The notes under the pieces were generated by a model that saw nothing but the letters and a program-made list of their open reading frames with translations, was not told the origin of the DNA and did not search any database. Below, piece by piece: positions 41,039-50,999 of a stretch of DNA of 64,000 bases. The position numbers and the translations under genes were made by a program. This DNA comes from Simmondsia chinensis (lineage: Eukaryota > Streptophyta > Magnoliopsida > Caryophyllales > Simmondsiaceae). The stretch lies in assembly GCA_018398585.1 (NCBI GenBank), contig JAGTTD010000008.1:632501-696500 (forward strand). The letters run 5' to 3'. The first letter of the stretch is position 1. The number at the start of each line of letters is the position of its first letter.

Positions 41039-41040
<2 letters not shown>
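40781..41040. mobile_element. 260-bp MITE inside a TA microsatellite
   Basis: TIRs of about 100 bp: TGGTAGCATTTTTATAAGAG at the left, inverse of TGGTGGCGTTTTTATGAGAG at the right, with CAAATCTTGGCCCTCCATTA in both arms. Both sides are (TA)n (about 40753-40780 and 41041-41086). Confidence 0.85.
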
Positions 41041-41087
<47 letters not shown>

Positions 41088-41644
41088 CCTCAAATCCTCA
41101 ATCCAAACAATTCTAACGGATTTCATCAAAGGCCTTTAAACTCTAATCTATCTATATATTACTACTAAGTACCCCACCTCTATAAGAAAGTGTCATTTAA
41201 TATTTTATACCATGGGAAAGAAGAAAACAAGAAATTCTTGCAAAATATATTATTGTATTTACTATAAAATACAATAAAATCCTAACAAATTTAATTAAAT
41301 TTTAATGTGATAATATATATAAAGTTATACTTTATAATTTTATAATATGTAAATATCATTTGTGCGTCACATGAGATAATACTAGTATATATTATTGCAA
41401 AGTTCCTCCTTCTCCCAAATCTCTTCACACTCATAAATCCAACAATATACTCCTTAAATTCATTAACAACCTAACGAAAATAGTGTCATTAAGAATTTTG
41501 ATATACTACAAAACTACTATACTCATATGCTGTATACTAAAATTAAGATAATAGTATTATTTTTGATATCAAATAATGAATACATAAATGAAAAATAATT
41601 AAAATATAAACAACACACGGGAAGGGACTAGTAATATATTAATT

Positions 41645-42115
41645 ATGGGCTTAATGTTTATAGTAATTGATTCGTTAAATAACAAAAAAAGTTTTTACAA
41701 AAAATCATCTAAAATTTAGGTGCAGTTTCAAAAAATCACTTAGATTTTCTATTTTTTAATGTCACACCTAAAGTTTTTAAAGTTTCTCAATGTCACATTT
41801 TATTTAGTATGACGTCGTCAACTTTCGTTAGTTTTTCTGACATGGCATTTTAAGAAAAAATATTTTTAAGCATATAAATTATTTTTGTCAATATTTATAA
41901 ACTTTTTAGATATTTAAAATATTTTAAAAACTTTGTAAATGTAAATTTCAATTTTTTAAACGTATTTTCTATTTTTTTTATAATGTCACGTCAAAAACAA
42001 ATTTGTGGATATTAACGGTATCACATTAAAGTATGATATTAAAAAATTTAAATGATTTATTTAATTGGTACACAAAACTTAGATAATTTTCAAAAAGAAG
42101 ATATTAAAAATAAAG
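41645..42115. repeat. Foldback-like AT-rich MITE
   Basis: Inverted words AAATCACTTAGATTTTC / GATAATTTTCAAAAAG and TAATGTCACACC / TATCACATTAAAG. No TSD recognised. Confidence 0.35.
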
Positions 42116-42116
42116 T

Positions 42117-43000
42117 GTTATTTACGCTACAAATCCCTATACTTTACCCAGTGTGTTAATTTCATCCTTATACCTTTAATTGTGTCAATTTAGTCACTGA
42201 ACAATTCAAAACGTGTTAATTTAGTCCTTTGATCAAATTTAAGTTAAGTTAATATGGTAATTTTGAACGAAAAAATCATGTTAAATGTAAGGAACTTATT
42301 ATAAATTCATCCATTTACTCTATTTAACCCAATTTGTGGTCGAACTATTAAAAATTTCATTGAAAACATAACATAAAATTTTCTCTAAGGATCAAATTGA
42401 CACATTTTAAATTGTACCATAACTAAATTAACTTAATTAAAAGTATAAAAATTAAATTGACATAATAGATAAAGTTGTCACGAACCTAGCATCCGAACAA
42501 CTATATTTTGCTTTTATTGTTTTGTATCGGTTATGCAGTGAAAAAATATTATAAAACTAATTAATTTAAATTTTGAATTCGAGTTTGTATTAGGAGGGGA
42601 GTCGGTTGGGGTGAAATTAGAGGCAAAGGGTTAGTTTAAATTGTAATGATGTATTAGCATTAATTAAAATGTGGGCTAAGGAGTAGGGTCTAGAGATCGA
42701 GGGGGATGGTTGGGCCTTCCCTCCAATTTCTATATATACACTTGTAATTTGTATTTTGAGCATCAACTAATCAAACAATAAAAAATTCAAATTCTCTCTT
42801 TCCTTTTCTCTCTTGCTCTACCGTCCCCTCTCCCCTTCTAATCTCTAACTCCTTCTCCCCTTCTAACTCTCGTCTCAATCTCTCTTTTTAATTCTCTACC
42901 TTCTCTACTCTCTTTCTCTCTCTCGTTCTCTCTTTCAAATTTACCGAAGTGGCGGACTTAAGTTCGTGACAAAAATACAGAGTCCTTTAGCATAAATAAC
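42117..43000. repeat. Foldback MITE 'GTTATTTAC', interrupted by a solo LTR
   Basis: The left end GTTATTTACGCTACAAATCC is matched in inverse by TCCTTTAGCATAAATAAC at 42983-43000. The solo LTR sits close to the right end. Confidence 0.65.
42476..42971 (+). mobile_element. Solo LTR, 496 bp
   Basis: Starts TGTCACGAACC and ends AGTTCGTGACA, the TG...CA terminal form common in plant LTR retrotransposons. It contains TATATATACAC, a polyadenylation-like AATAAAAAATTC and a long CT-rich end. Flanking 5-mers AAAGT and AAAAT differ by one base. No internal region. Confidence 0.75.
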
Positions 43001-43149
43001 CCAAAAATAAATTAAATGTAATTAGTATCACTCATCGGGCATATGTTAAAAAGGGTAACGTGGAGAAACAATATAAATAAGAATCCACAACTTTGTCCAG
43101 CAATCTGCCTAATTTTATTTGGAAACTACTTTATTATATAACTTCATAT

Positions 43150-44097
43150 AAAGTTTGACTATTAATTTAAAAATAATAAAATTATATATCAATATATCAA
43201 AAAATAACTCAACTCTATTTTTTAATAAAAAATAACCAAATTTTAACTTTTTTACTAAAAAATAACTCAAAATCTAACTTTTCTATTAAAAAAATTCAAC
43301 TCTAAAATTAATATAAAAATAACAAAACTCTAAAAATTTGATTTAAAAATACAAAATTGTGATGTTTCAACAGTATATTTTTCTTCTATATATTTTTGTT
43401 TGGCTTGTTAACATTAATTTAGAATTATATAATTGATGAGAAATAAATTTAACATTGTTAATAAGAATAATATTGTTAGAAAGCGGGTTTTATTTTTTAG
43501 TACATTGATGTTTGTGATTTATATTTTTTATCAGAACTATTAGGGGTATTCATGATTCGACTAACCATATGAAAAGTATTTCGATTCAGTTAACCGTAAC
43601 TAAAATACTCAAAAATCTCTAACCTTTATCGTAACTGAAAGATCGGTTAATCGACTTTTGGTAAATTGGTAATTCAGTTCGGTTATGCCGGTTAACAAGT
43701 AACTGATAAAATAATACAACGCATCTTTCATGTTACATGATCAATTTTTTTAAAGGTTTGTAAATATCTAAAAATGTAAGAATATTCATCAAATTATGAA
43801 TCGGTGAGAAAAAAATTATTTTTAGTTTGGTTAAGTGAATAAAGAAATCAAGTCAAACCTAAAATACATATAAAAAATATATATTGTCGGAGCATCATAC
43901 TGCACACCAAGCTTAGCCATCAATTCAGTATTTTTAAATTAATTTTAGAGTTTGGTTATTTTTTGGTACAAAAATTAGAGTTGGGTTATGTTTTGGTAGA
44001 AAAGTTAGAATTGAGTTATTTGTTAGTTTGAAAATAGAATTGAGTTATTTTTTTGGACATTAACATATAATTAGATTATTTTTAGATTAATTATTGT
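43150..44097. repeat. Large foldback element with repeated arms
   Basis: Arms of about 190 bp at 43150-43340 and 43920-44097 are inverted copies and themselves carry three or four AAATAACTCAACTCTA-like units. The loop holds a GGTTAACCG-rich relic. Confidence 0.5.
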
Positions 44098-44660
44098 AAA
44101 AAAAATAGTGATTATTTTAGCCCTATTATATAACTAGGGACAAATTAAACTCTATAGGAAGATAATAAAAAGACAAACTCAAATATATTTAAAAAAATAA
44201 CAAATATTTTATATCATAATAAGATTATTTTATTAAAATTTTTCCTCTCTTTTCTCGTTGGTTTTTTTTCTTCCTTTTCTTTTCTTTCTTTTCCTCTTTG
44301 TTTTTGTTATATGCCGCTGTGTCTCTATGTATATATACAAGGTGGTGGGGTTGACGACACTTGTTACAATTTATATATATAAATAGATATTTTATATAAT
44401 TTTTAATTTTTTTATAATATTTAATAATATTTAATAATATTTAAATTTAATTATAAAAATTATATCAGAAAAATATTTGATATTTACAACAAGTCGTTTC
44501 ATATTTTCATTCATTTTTGCCCCCTTCCTCCCATTTGCCAGGTTCTTACTCGAACAGGTATGTTTCTCTCTCATTCATTTGTGTAATTTCTTTGTTGCTT
44601 TTGATCTTAATTTAGGGTTAAATTTAACTATTAGGGTTATAATTTAAATAATTTTTAAAA

Positions 44661-45162
44661 GGGTAAATTATAGAAAACCTCCTTGACTTTTACTTCAATA
44701 ACAAAAACCCCCATCACAAATAAAACCACTCACTAAACCCTCTAACTTTTGAAAATTTTTCACTTTACCCCCAAATGAATTTTTTTTTACCATTTTGCCC
44801 CTCCACCAAAAAAAGTTATATTTTATCTCATAATATTTTTTCCTAAAAATTTTAAAAATACGTTTTATCTTCTGAACTTATATAGTATTACTATAATTAA
44901 TTAAAATAATTATATTTTTATAAATATAGATAATTTTCTTTATTTTTTTGCTAAAAATATAAAATATTTAATTTTTGTCTAATAATATAAAATATTTTTC
45001 TAAAAATAAAATTAAACATTAGAAGCAAAATGGTTAAAAATAAGTTACATGGGATTAAGTGATAAATTTTTAAAAGTAAGAAAATTTTATGAGTACTTTT
45101 ATTTATGAGAAAAATTTTTTATTTTTAAAGCAAAAAGACAGAAATTTTTTTATAATTTACCC
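44661..45162. mobile_element. MULE-type MITE, copy 2
   Basis: 502 bp, same family as 6992-7496, termini GGGTAAATTATAGAAAA and the inverse. Exact 9-bp TSD TTTTTAAAA at 44652-44660 and 45163-45171. It lies within about 100 bp upstream of the likely start of the SPCS1 transcript. Confidence 0.9.
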
Positions 45163-45398
45163 TTTTTAAAATTAAAAAAAAATTAACCCCCCGCCCCCCC
45201 TCCCCTGCGGTTCTTCTCACTTACCATCGCACAATCTTCACCCCGACGGAGAAACCCCCCAGTTATACGATTGTAAACCCTAATTCTTCGTCGTCTCGAT
45301 TGAATGTTCTGCATCGCCGGTAAATTTCTCTCTCCCTCTCTCTCTCTCTCTCTATATATATATCTCAATGCGATGAGGTCTTTCAGATTAATGTTTCG

Positions 45399-46470
45399 AT
45401 TTTGTTTGCTTAGATTGTTCTATTACATCAATTTGCTCTTCGTCATATGAGTAGAAATTCATTCATTTTCGATCCGGGAAATGAAATCGAAACGAATCGT
45501 ACCAATTTTTAATTTCTGAAATGATTTCGGTTGTTATACTGACTTGCTTTGATTTGATCTGCTTAGATTGTAGTTTTAGATCAATTTACTCTTTGTCATA
45601 TGATTAGAAATTCATCCATTTTCGATGCTGGAAATTAAATCGAAACGAATTGTACCGATGTTTCAGTTTTGGAATGAATTTGGTTATTATATTGACTTGC
45701 TTTTGATTTGATTTGCTAAGATTGTAGTATTAGATCAAATTACTGTTCAACATGCGAAATAATTAGGTCAAATTCATCCGATTTCATTTCCGGAAATGCG
45801 ATGAAATGAAGCGTAACTATTTTTTAATTTTGGAATAAATTCGGTTGTTATACTGACTTTTGATTTGATTTGCTAAAATTGTCGTATTAGATCAATTTAC
45901 TACTTGTCATATGAGTGGAAATTCATCCAGTTTTGATTCTAGAAATGAAATCGAAACGAATCGTACCGATGTTTCAATTTTTGGAAGGAATTTGGTAGTT
46001 ATAATGACTTGATTTTGGTTTGATTTGCTTTGATTGTAGTATTAGATCAAATTACTTTCTGAAATGCGAAATAATTGGGTTAAAATTCATCCAATGAAAC
46101 ACAAGATATTTTATAAATTTTGAATAAATTTGGTAGTTATACTGACATGCTTTTGATTTTATTTGCTTAGATTGTAGTATTAGATCAAAATACTCTTCAA
46201 TATGCGAAATAATTAGGTCAAAATTCATCAGATTTCGTTTCTGAAAACGCTATTGAAATGAAATGTAACAATTTTGTAATTTTGGAATGAACTCGGTTGT
46301 TGTACTGACATGTTTCCGATTTGATCATCTTAGAGTGTACTTTTAGATCGAATTACTCTTTGGCATGCAAAATAATTAGGTCAAAATTCATCCATTTCCG
46401 TTCATGGAAAAGGCAATTGGAATGAATGGTAACAATGTATAAATTTTTGGAATAAATTCTGTAGTTATAC
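45399..46470 (+). repeat. Seven-copy ~155-bp tandem array in the SPCS1 leader intron
   Basis: The word TTTGCTTAGATTG (or close variants) recurs at about 45406, 45559, 45712, 45869, 46024, 46162 and 46326, spacing 138-164. Each unit continues with TTAGATCAAATTACT, AATTCATCCATTTTCG, GAAATGAAATCGAAACG and TTATACTGACTTG. Copies 1, 2 and 4 share a CATATGAGTAGAAATTC variant; copies 3, 5, 6 and 7 share GCGAAATAATTAGGTC. Confidence 0.9.
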
Positions 46471-46473
46471 TTC

Positions 46474-46758
46474 TTGGAGTATAAAACCATTCTTGGACCT
46501 TCGTTCATTAGCTTAGCTTTGGGGATAGTTGGTTATTTGGCATGGTACAGTGCCTTGTTGGCCAAGAGGTCACGAGTTCAAACCCCGATAGCACCCAATC
46601 TAAATGTTAATATTTTCAAGCACAGGGTATAGGTGAGCCGTGAGCCTATGCATTGTTCAGGTTTCAAGCCCAGTGAGTATTTGTGTGAGGAGACACATTG
46701 GAGTATAAAATCATTTATGGACCTTTATCTATTTATTTAAACTTTTGAAATAGTTAGT
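46474..46758 (+). mobile_element. TRIM-like short LTR element relic
   Basis: TTGGAGTATAAAACCATTCT (46474) and TTGGAGTATAAAATCATTTA (46698) start two direct repeats of about 60 bp. After the first comes TGGTACAGTGCC (46543), like a decayed TGGTATCAGAGCC primer site, and a GAGTTCAAACCCC word; GAGGAGA precedes the second. The internal region is only about 160 bp. Confidence 0.5.
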
Positions 46759-47388
46759 TTTTTTTTACTATAGTGACTTGCTTTTCGATCTTGATCTATT
46801 CATCAATTATCTGCTAATGGCGGATACCAGATTGTGGACGTTTTATTATGCTCGCTAGGACTCAATTTGACATGGATAAGTATTTTTCGATGCCATGAAT
46901 ATTTTTTTTACGTAAATGAAAAATGTTTTTTTTGGGGTCCAGAGGAAGGAAAATTTTCCAATGTAAGTCTAACCTCACATCATATATTTCACTTTAATCA
47001 CAATGTTAAAGGACTTCACATGTGAGTATAATAAGAATCCTGCATAAGAGTTGTGAAATAAGAGAGATCAACATATCAGTTTAGTGGGTTATTCCATCTA
47101 ACGCCAATTAGCTTTATGATGGGTTTATATGTGGACCTTGTGTATCCCAACTCCGTGAGTCAGGCCCGACGCAAGGTGAATGTTTGCACCCTACAAGGTC
47201 AAACGCAGACCTCATCCAGATTTATCTAATGAAACTATTTCCTTACATAGACAAACGAAAATCTGTAAGAAAGGGATATTTTGAGAAAAACAATTAACCA
47301 GAAGAAAAAACTTATTTTCTCAAACCAAATGCAACCTCATAAGTAGCATCTCCTCTCTCATATCCCTGTGAAAATTGCAGGGAGGAGA

Positions 47389-47667
47389 ATGGATTGGCAA
47401 GGGCAAAAGCTGGCGGAGCAACTTATGCAGATCATGCTAGTGGCGTTTGCCATGGTGGCATTTATCACCGGTTTCGTGTTGGGTTCTTTCCAGATGATGA
47501 TCCTCGTCTATGCTGGTGGCGTCATTTTGACCTCCCTCATCATCATCCCGAATTGGCCTTTCTTCAACCGTCACCCTCTCAATTGGTTGGACCCAAGCGA
47601 AGCAGATCGCCATCCTAAGCCTAAGGTGGAGCTGAACCTAAAGAAGAAATCTTCCAAGCAAAAATAG
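47389..47667 (+). CDS. SPCS1: Signal peptidase complex subunit 1 (SPC12), 92 aa
   Basis: Single coding exon: MDWQGQKLAEQLMQIMLVAF, two membrane spans (about residues 14-34 and 38-56) joined by a short loop, then the conserved IPNWPFFNRHPLNWLDP and a lysine-rich cytosolic tail. This fits the ~90-aa plant SPC12 proteins, the small non-catalytic ER subunit that helps signal peptidase distinguish signal peptides from membrane anchors. I start at 47389 because homologues begin MDWQGQKL; an ATG 21 bases upstream lies before the acceptor ...TTGCAG (47380). A leader exon around 45200-45319 (donor GCCG|GTAAAT) precedes a ~2.06-kb leader intron with a tandem array and a TRIM-like relic. Confidence 0.93.
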   Translation: MDWQGQKLAEQLMQIMLVAFAMVAFITGFVLGSFQMMILVYAGGVILTSLIIIPNWPFFNRHPLNWLDPSEADRHPKPKVELNLKKKSSKQK

Positions 47668-49164
47668 GTTTGATTTTAACTCATCTTTGTTGCTTTCTTA
47701 CGTTGCTTTGGATGAGTTCTTTTATGACTTCCTGTGGATGGGTAAAATGATAATTTCTTTGGGATGGTTGAATTTCTTGTGTTTTAGCAAGTTATGGAAT
47801 GGATTTATGCAGTTTTGCATGTCTATTGTGTTTGTCTCTAATTTATGTCTCGATTCAGAAAGGTGCGGACCATCTTTGTTGCTATGTCGCTGCAAGTCCA
47901 AAGATCGATTGTATCCTCTCCATCATATTTCTTTCTAGATTGCTTTCTTCTATCCCCGTAATTTGAGTGTTCTCCACTTTAATCTGTGTGTTATGATTTT
48001 CTCTTTCTCCCTCCTCTTCTCAATTTCTTTGAATTATGTTCTTTCACATCTAAATTGAATTTCAGTTTTTGGGTATTTATCTAACATTGCTTAGCAGATT
48101 AACCGTAGTACTTAGGTTCGTTTAAGTGGTCCAACCCTTAGACCAGGCGCTTTATGAAGTGTGAGGTCCATACAACAACAACAATAAACCATCTATTCCT
48201 TAGAGCCATCCAGTGCCTCCAAGGCTCCATCTATTCCTTAGGGCCATGCAGTGGGTCCATACAACAACAATAAACCCAGTGCCTCCAAGGCTCCCGCCAA
48301 ATGCAGGGTCATTTAGTGGGTCCATGGGCCCCAATTTACCTTGTTGTACATAGAAAAACTTTCGAGTGGGCATCCAGTGATATGTTGTTCTTTTCATCCT
48401 TTCTATATATTGCCGATAATTAAGGACATCTAGGAAGGTCTATAGTCTATAGCTGTTTGTTAACCCGGGTGCGCGGGTTGGGGGGGGGGAGATGTTTCCA
48501 CTCTCCTCTAGGAGGAGTAACTTTCTGTTTTATTTTTGAAATTTCACCAAGTCTCAGGCCTTGACCTATGGAGCAAGCATATTTGAGGTTCACATATAAG
48601 TCTATTGAAACTAGCTGGCTTTAGGTGGAGGGGCTTGTCTGTAATATCTCTCAAATGGGATAATTTAACTGTATTCACACGTGAGGTTGTCAACAATTTT
48701 AAGGGTTAATAGGGTGGTTTGGTAGCACACAGAGTAGGATGCATTCCGATGTCACACTTAGAATGTGAAATGCCCCTCGTGGATTTCAGTTTGGGATGCA
48801 AGGAAATTCTGCTTCTCATTTTTTTTTTTTTTTTAGAAAGAATTAGCTGTTTCTCTTACGGGAACATCAACTATTAGTAGGATTGCATAACGAGCTTTGA
48901 ACCATAGACCTGTTCTTCGGGGGTAATTTGGCAGGTTTTTTCATAAGTAGAGTTGAGCTCAGTCTCTTGAAAAAAGGAAACGAGACCGAGATTTGAGAAT
49001 GCTTTTGGGTGTGTAATGTGAGTTGTGTTGAAGAATGCTCCTCTTTGCTTGTGTTTTGAGTTGGTACTTACAGGGAAAAGGAATCGGGATGAGGTGTCTT
49101 TAGAGATATTTAACATTATTCTTTATTTGACACGTCTATTTGGCACTCGGTATGAACAATGAAC
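47668..49164. other. Intergenic region after SPCS1
   Basis: SPCS1 3' UTR followed by unique-looking AT-rich DNA, TTG-tail fragments (48170-48330) and a G-run (48478-48490). No coding signal seen. Confidence 0.5.
48170..48330 (-). mobile_element. Two partial TTG-tail fragments, partly duplicated
   Basis: ACAACAACAATAAACC plus CAGTGCCTCCAAGGCTCCCG occurs twice, separated by duplicated CCATCTATTCCTTAG words. Confidence 0.6.
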
Positions 49165-49260
49165 TGCGGACACAGTCTCCCGTTAGGGTAACACCCTCAA
49201 GGGTTAAAGCTGCGTACATCTCTATCCTCCCAGTTTGGCAGGAGCCTTTTTGGGGACTAC
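49165..49260 (+). mobile_element. RTE/SINE tail module fragment
   Basis: CAGTCTCCCGTTAGGGTAAC, AAGCTGCGTACATCTC and GGCAGGAGCC in module order. Confidence 0.6.
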
Positions 49261-49743
49261 AAATCTGGAGCTTAGAGTATGAATTGGTGCTGGGATCCGT
49301 TAAAGGTTGCATAGACTAACCCTGACTGAGCGTCATCAGTTAATCCCTAGCGTAGGTAAAGGCAACGAGAATCGATCAAGGTCTCGGGCGCGTAAAGACA
49401 CTACTGTGTCCTACTCGTTCACTCCTACTCGTCTAATCTGTACATACTCGGATATGCTTATCGTATCGGTCAGCCACTATATTGATGATAAGAATGAATC
49501 ACAGGTATGACCTTCCATGGATTGGAGGTAACTGGGAATATTTATAAAGCATTGGAGATAGATAGGGGAGCCCTGTTGGAGCTGAGTCACCCCCCTTAAC
49601 TCTTCACCCGTTCAGAACGTTTTTTAATTCCTGTCAATGGTTCTTACTCAACCCCTTTGCAAATTGCATGTCGTTGTCATTATTATTAGGGAGTTATTGT
49701 CAGTGTAAAAATTATTATTGTCATAGTAATGATGTGTTACAGA

Positions 49744-49977
49744 CCAAAGAGGGTACCAACACATCGTCACCGGATCCCATTAGAAACCAAAGTTAAGTAT
49801 GCTTGAGCGAGAGTAGTACCAGGATGGGTGACCTCCTGGGAAGTCCTCACTCTCAAGTTGGGGGCACTTGGAAACAGCCTCTTTTCAGAGGTAATACCCT
49901 AAAGGGAAGAAGGCTGCGTACATCCGTCCCCAAACCCTGCTTAGGTGGGAGCCCTTGGGGCACTGGATATGTTGCTT
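49744..49977 (+). mobile_element. 5S rRNA-headed SINE, copy 6, complete with perfect 17-bp TSD
   Basis: Flanked by TAATGATGTGTTACAGA, identical at 49727-49743 and 49978-49994. Head CCAAAGAGGGTACCAAC, CACCGGATCCCATTAGAAAC, AAAGTTAAGTATGCTTGAGC, GAGTAGTACCAGGATGGGTG and ACCTCCTGGGAAGTCCTCAC; tail from AAGTTGGGGGCACTTGG to GGCACTGGATATG. 234 bp. Confidence 0.95.
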
Positions 49978-50012
49978 TAATGATGTGTTACAGAAAACTA
50001 CCATTTTACTCT

Positions 50013-50304
50013 ACAGCAACAACAACATGAACAGACTCAGTGTCTCAAGGGGTTCTGTGTAAGCAGGGTCTGGGAGGGGCGGGATCTACGCAGCCTTACT
50101 TCTTCAGGATGATACGCTAACGAGAGGCTGTTTCCGTGGACCCCCAACTTGAGAAGCATGGAAGTATAAAGCACAAAAGCATCTTGTTGAAAAAGCATAC
50201 ACAATGACACAATGCAAGCATATAGAGAGTATAAACAGCGAGTAGGCAATACAACAACAAGATGACAGACCATAAGAACTCTAAGTAGGCATATAGAGAG
50301 CATA
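50013..50304 (-). mobile_element. 5'-truncated RTE LINE 3' UTR plus tail
   Basis: Sense reading: T-rich UTR (TATGCTTGCATTGTGTC, GTGCTTTATACTTCC) then TCAAGTTGGGGGTCC and the tail to (TTG)n. ATTTTACTCT flanks both sides (50003-50012 and 50305-50314). Confidence 0.75.
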
Positions 50305-50502
50305 ATTTTACTCTGATAGTAACAATTTTACTCTGATAGTAGTGCAATCATTTTGTATTTGCTTGTTCATTCTTTTTCAAACCCATACCGATGGGCCCTA
50401 ATTAGATCCGATGACCCATAATATATTCAGTTGTCAGCGTCAACTCCACTCATGGTTTATAACAAAAATAAATACACTAATAGGATAAGAGCAAGCATCC
50501 AC

Positions 50503-50573
50503 CGTACATTTTATCATATTAAATTACTTACATATATATATGTATATAAGTTAGTATGATAAAATGTATGGTA
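50503..50573. repeat. Near-perfect ~70-bp palindrome
   Basis: CGTACATTTTATCATA...ACTTACATATATA is mirrored by TATATGTATATAAGT...TATGATAAAATGTATGG. It could be a tiny MITE or a hairpin RNA source. Confidence 0.6.
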
Positions 50574-50615
50574 CATGAGTTAATAATAAATGCATTGGAT
50601 CTTGTCCTTCTGGTA

Positions 50616-50699
50616 CTGGGTTAATAATAATTGCATCTACCCTTCCCAGACCCTACTTTTGGCGGAAGCTCTTGGAGGCACTAGGTTTGTTGTTGTTTT
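50616..50699 (+). mobile_element. Tail-only insertion with perfect 18-bp TSD
   Basis: GATCTTGTCCTTCTGGTA is identical at 50598-50615 and 50700-50717. The insert carries CTTCCCAGACCCTACTTTTG to TTGTTGTT, with about 20 unrelated bases first. Confidence 0.85.
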
Positions 50700-50794
50700 G
50701 ATCTTGTCCTTCTGGTAATGCCCCAGCTTAAAAATAGGGCTTCATTCTAAGATGGCGGGCCCGGGCAACCATGCTTATGTTGCTGATAAGCGTC

Positions 50795-50915
50795 TCAGGT
50801 TGGGGGTCCTCGGAACCCGGAAGGGAGAAGATTGCGTACATTTACCCCCCAGACCTTGCTTACACGGGAGCCCTTTGAGGCACTGGGATTGTTGTTGTTG
50901 TTGTTGTTGTCAATC
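50795..50915 (+). mobile_element. RTE/SINE tail module copy
   Basis: GGTTGGGGGTCCTCGGAACC through AGACCTTGCTTACACGGG to (TTG)6; the upstream TTATGTTGCTGAT resembles the LINE UTR. Confidence 0.8.
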
Positions 50916-50999
50916 TAAGAGGGCGATTTTCTCCTTCAACTGAAGCACCATTTTTTTAGCCCTATTTTTATATTTTTGTGTTATTTTAGTAGTTGACGT

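Noticed and set aside
45183..45368. 61-codon minus-strand frame
   Set aside because: Antisense to the SPCS1 leader; driven by CT and C tracts.
45399..46470. CRISPR-like or centromeric array
   Set aside because: Units are long, lack spacer/repeat structure, diverge from each other and stay inside one intron; an intronic tandem duplication explains it.
49744..49860. Functional 5S rRNA gene (also at 10021, 25058, 26250)
   Set aside because: Heads lack an intact 5S 5' end or 3' terminator, are single and dispersed, and continue into the SINE tail with TSDs around the whole composite.
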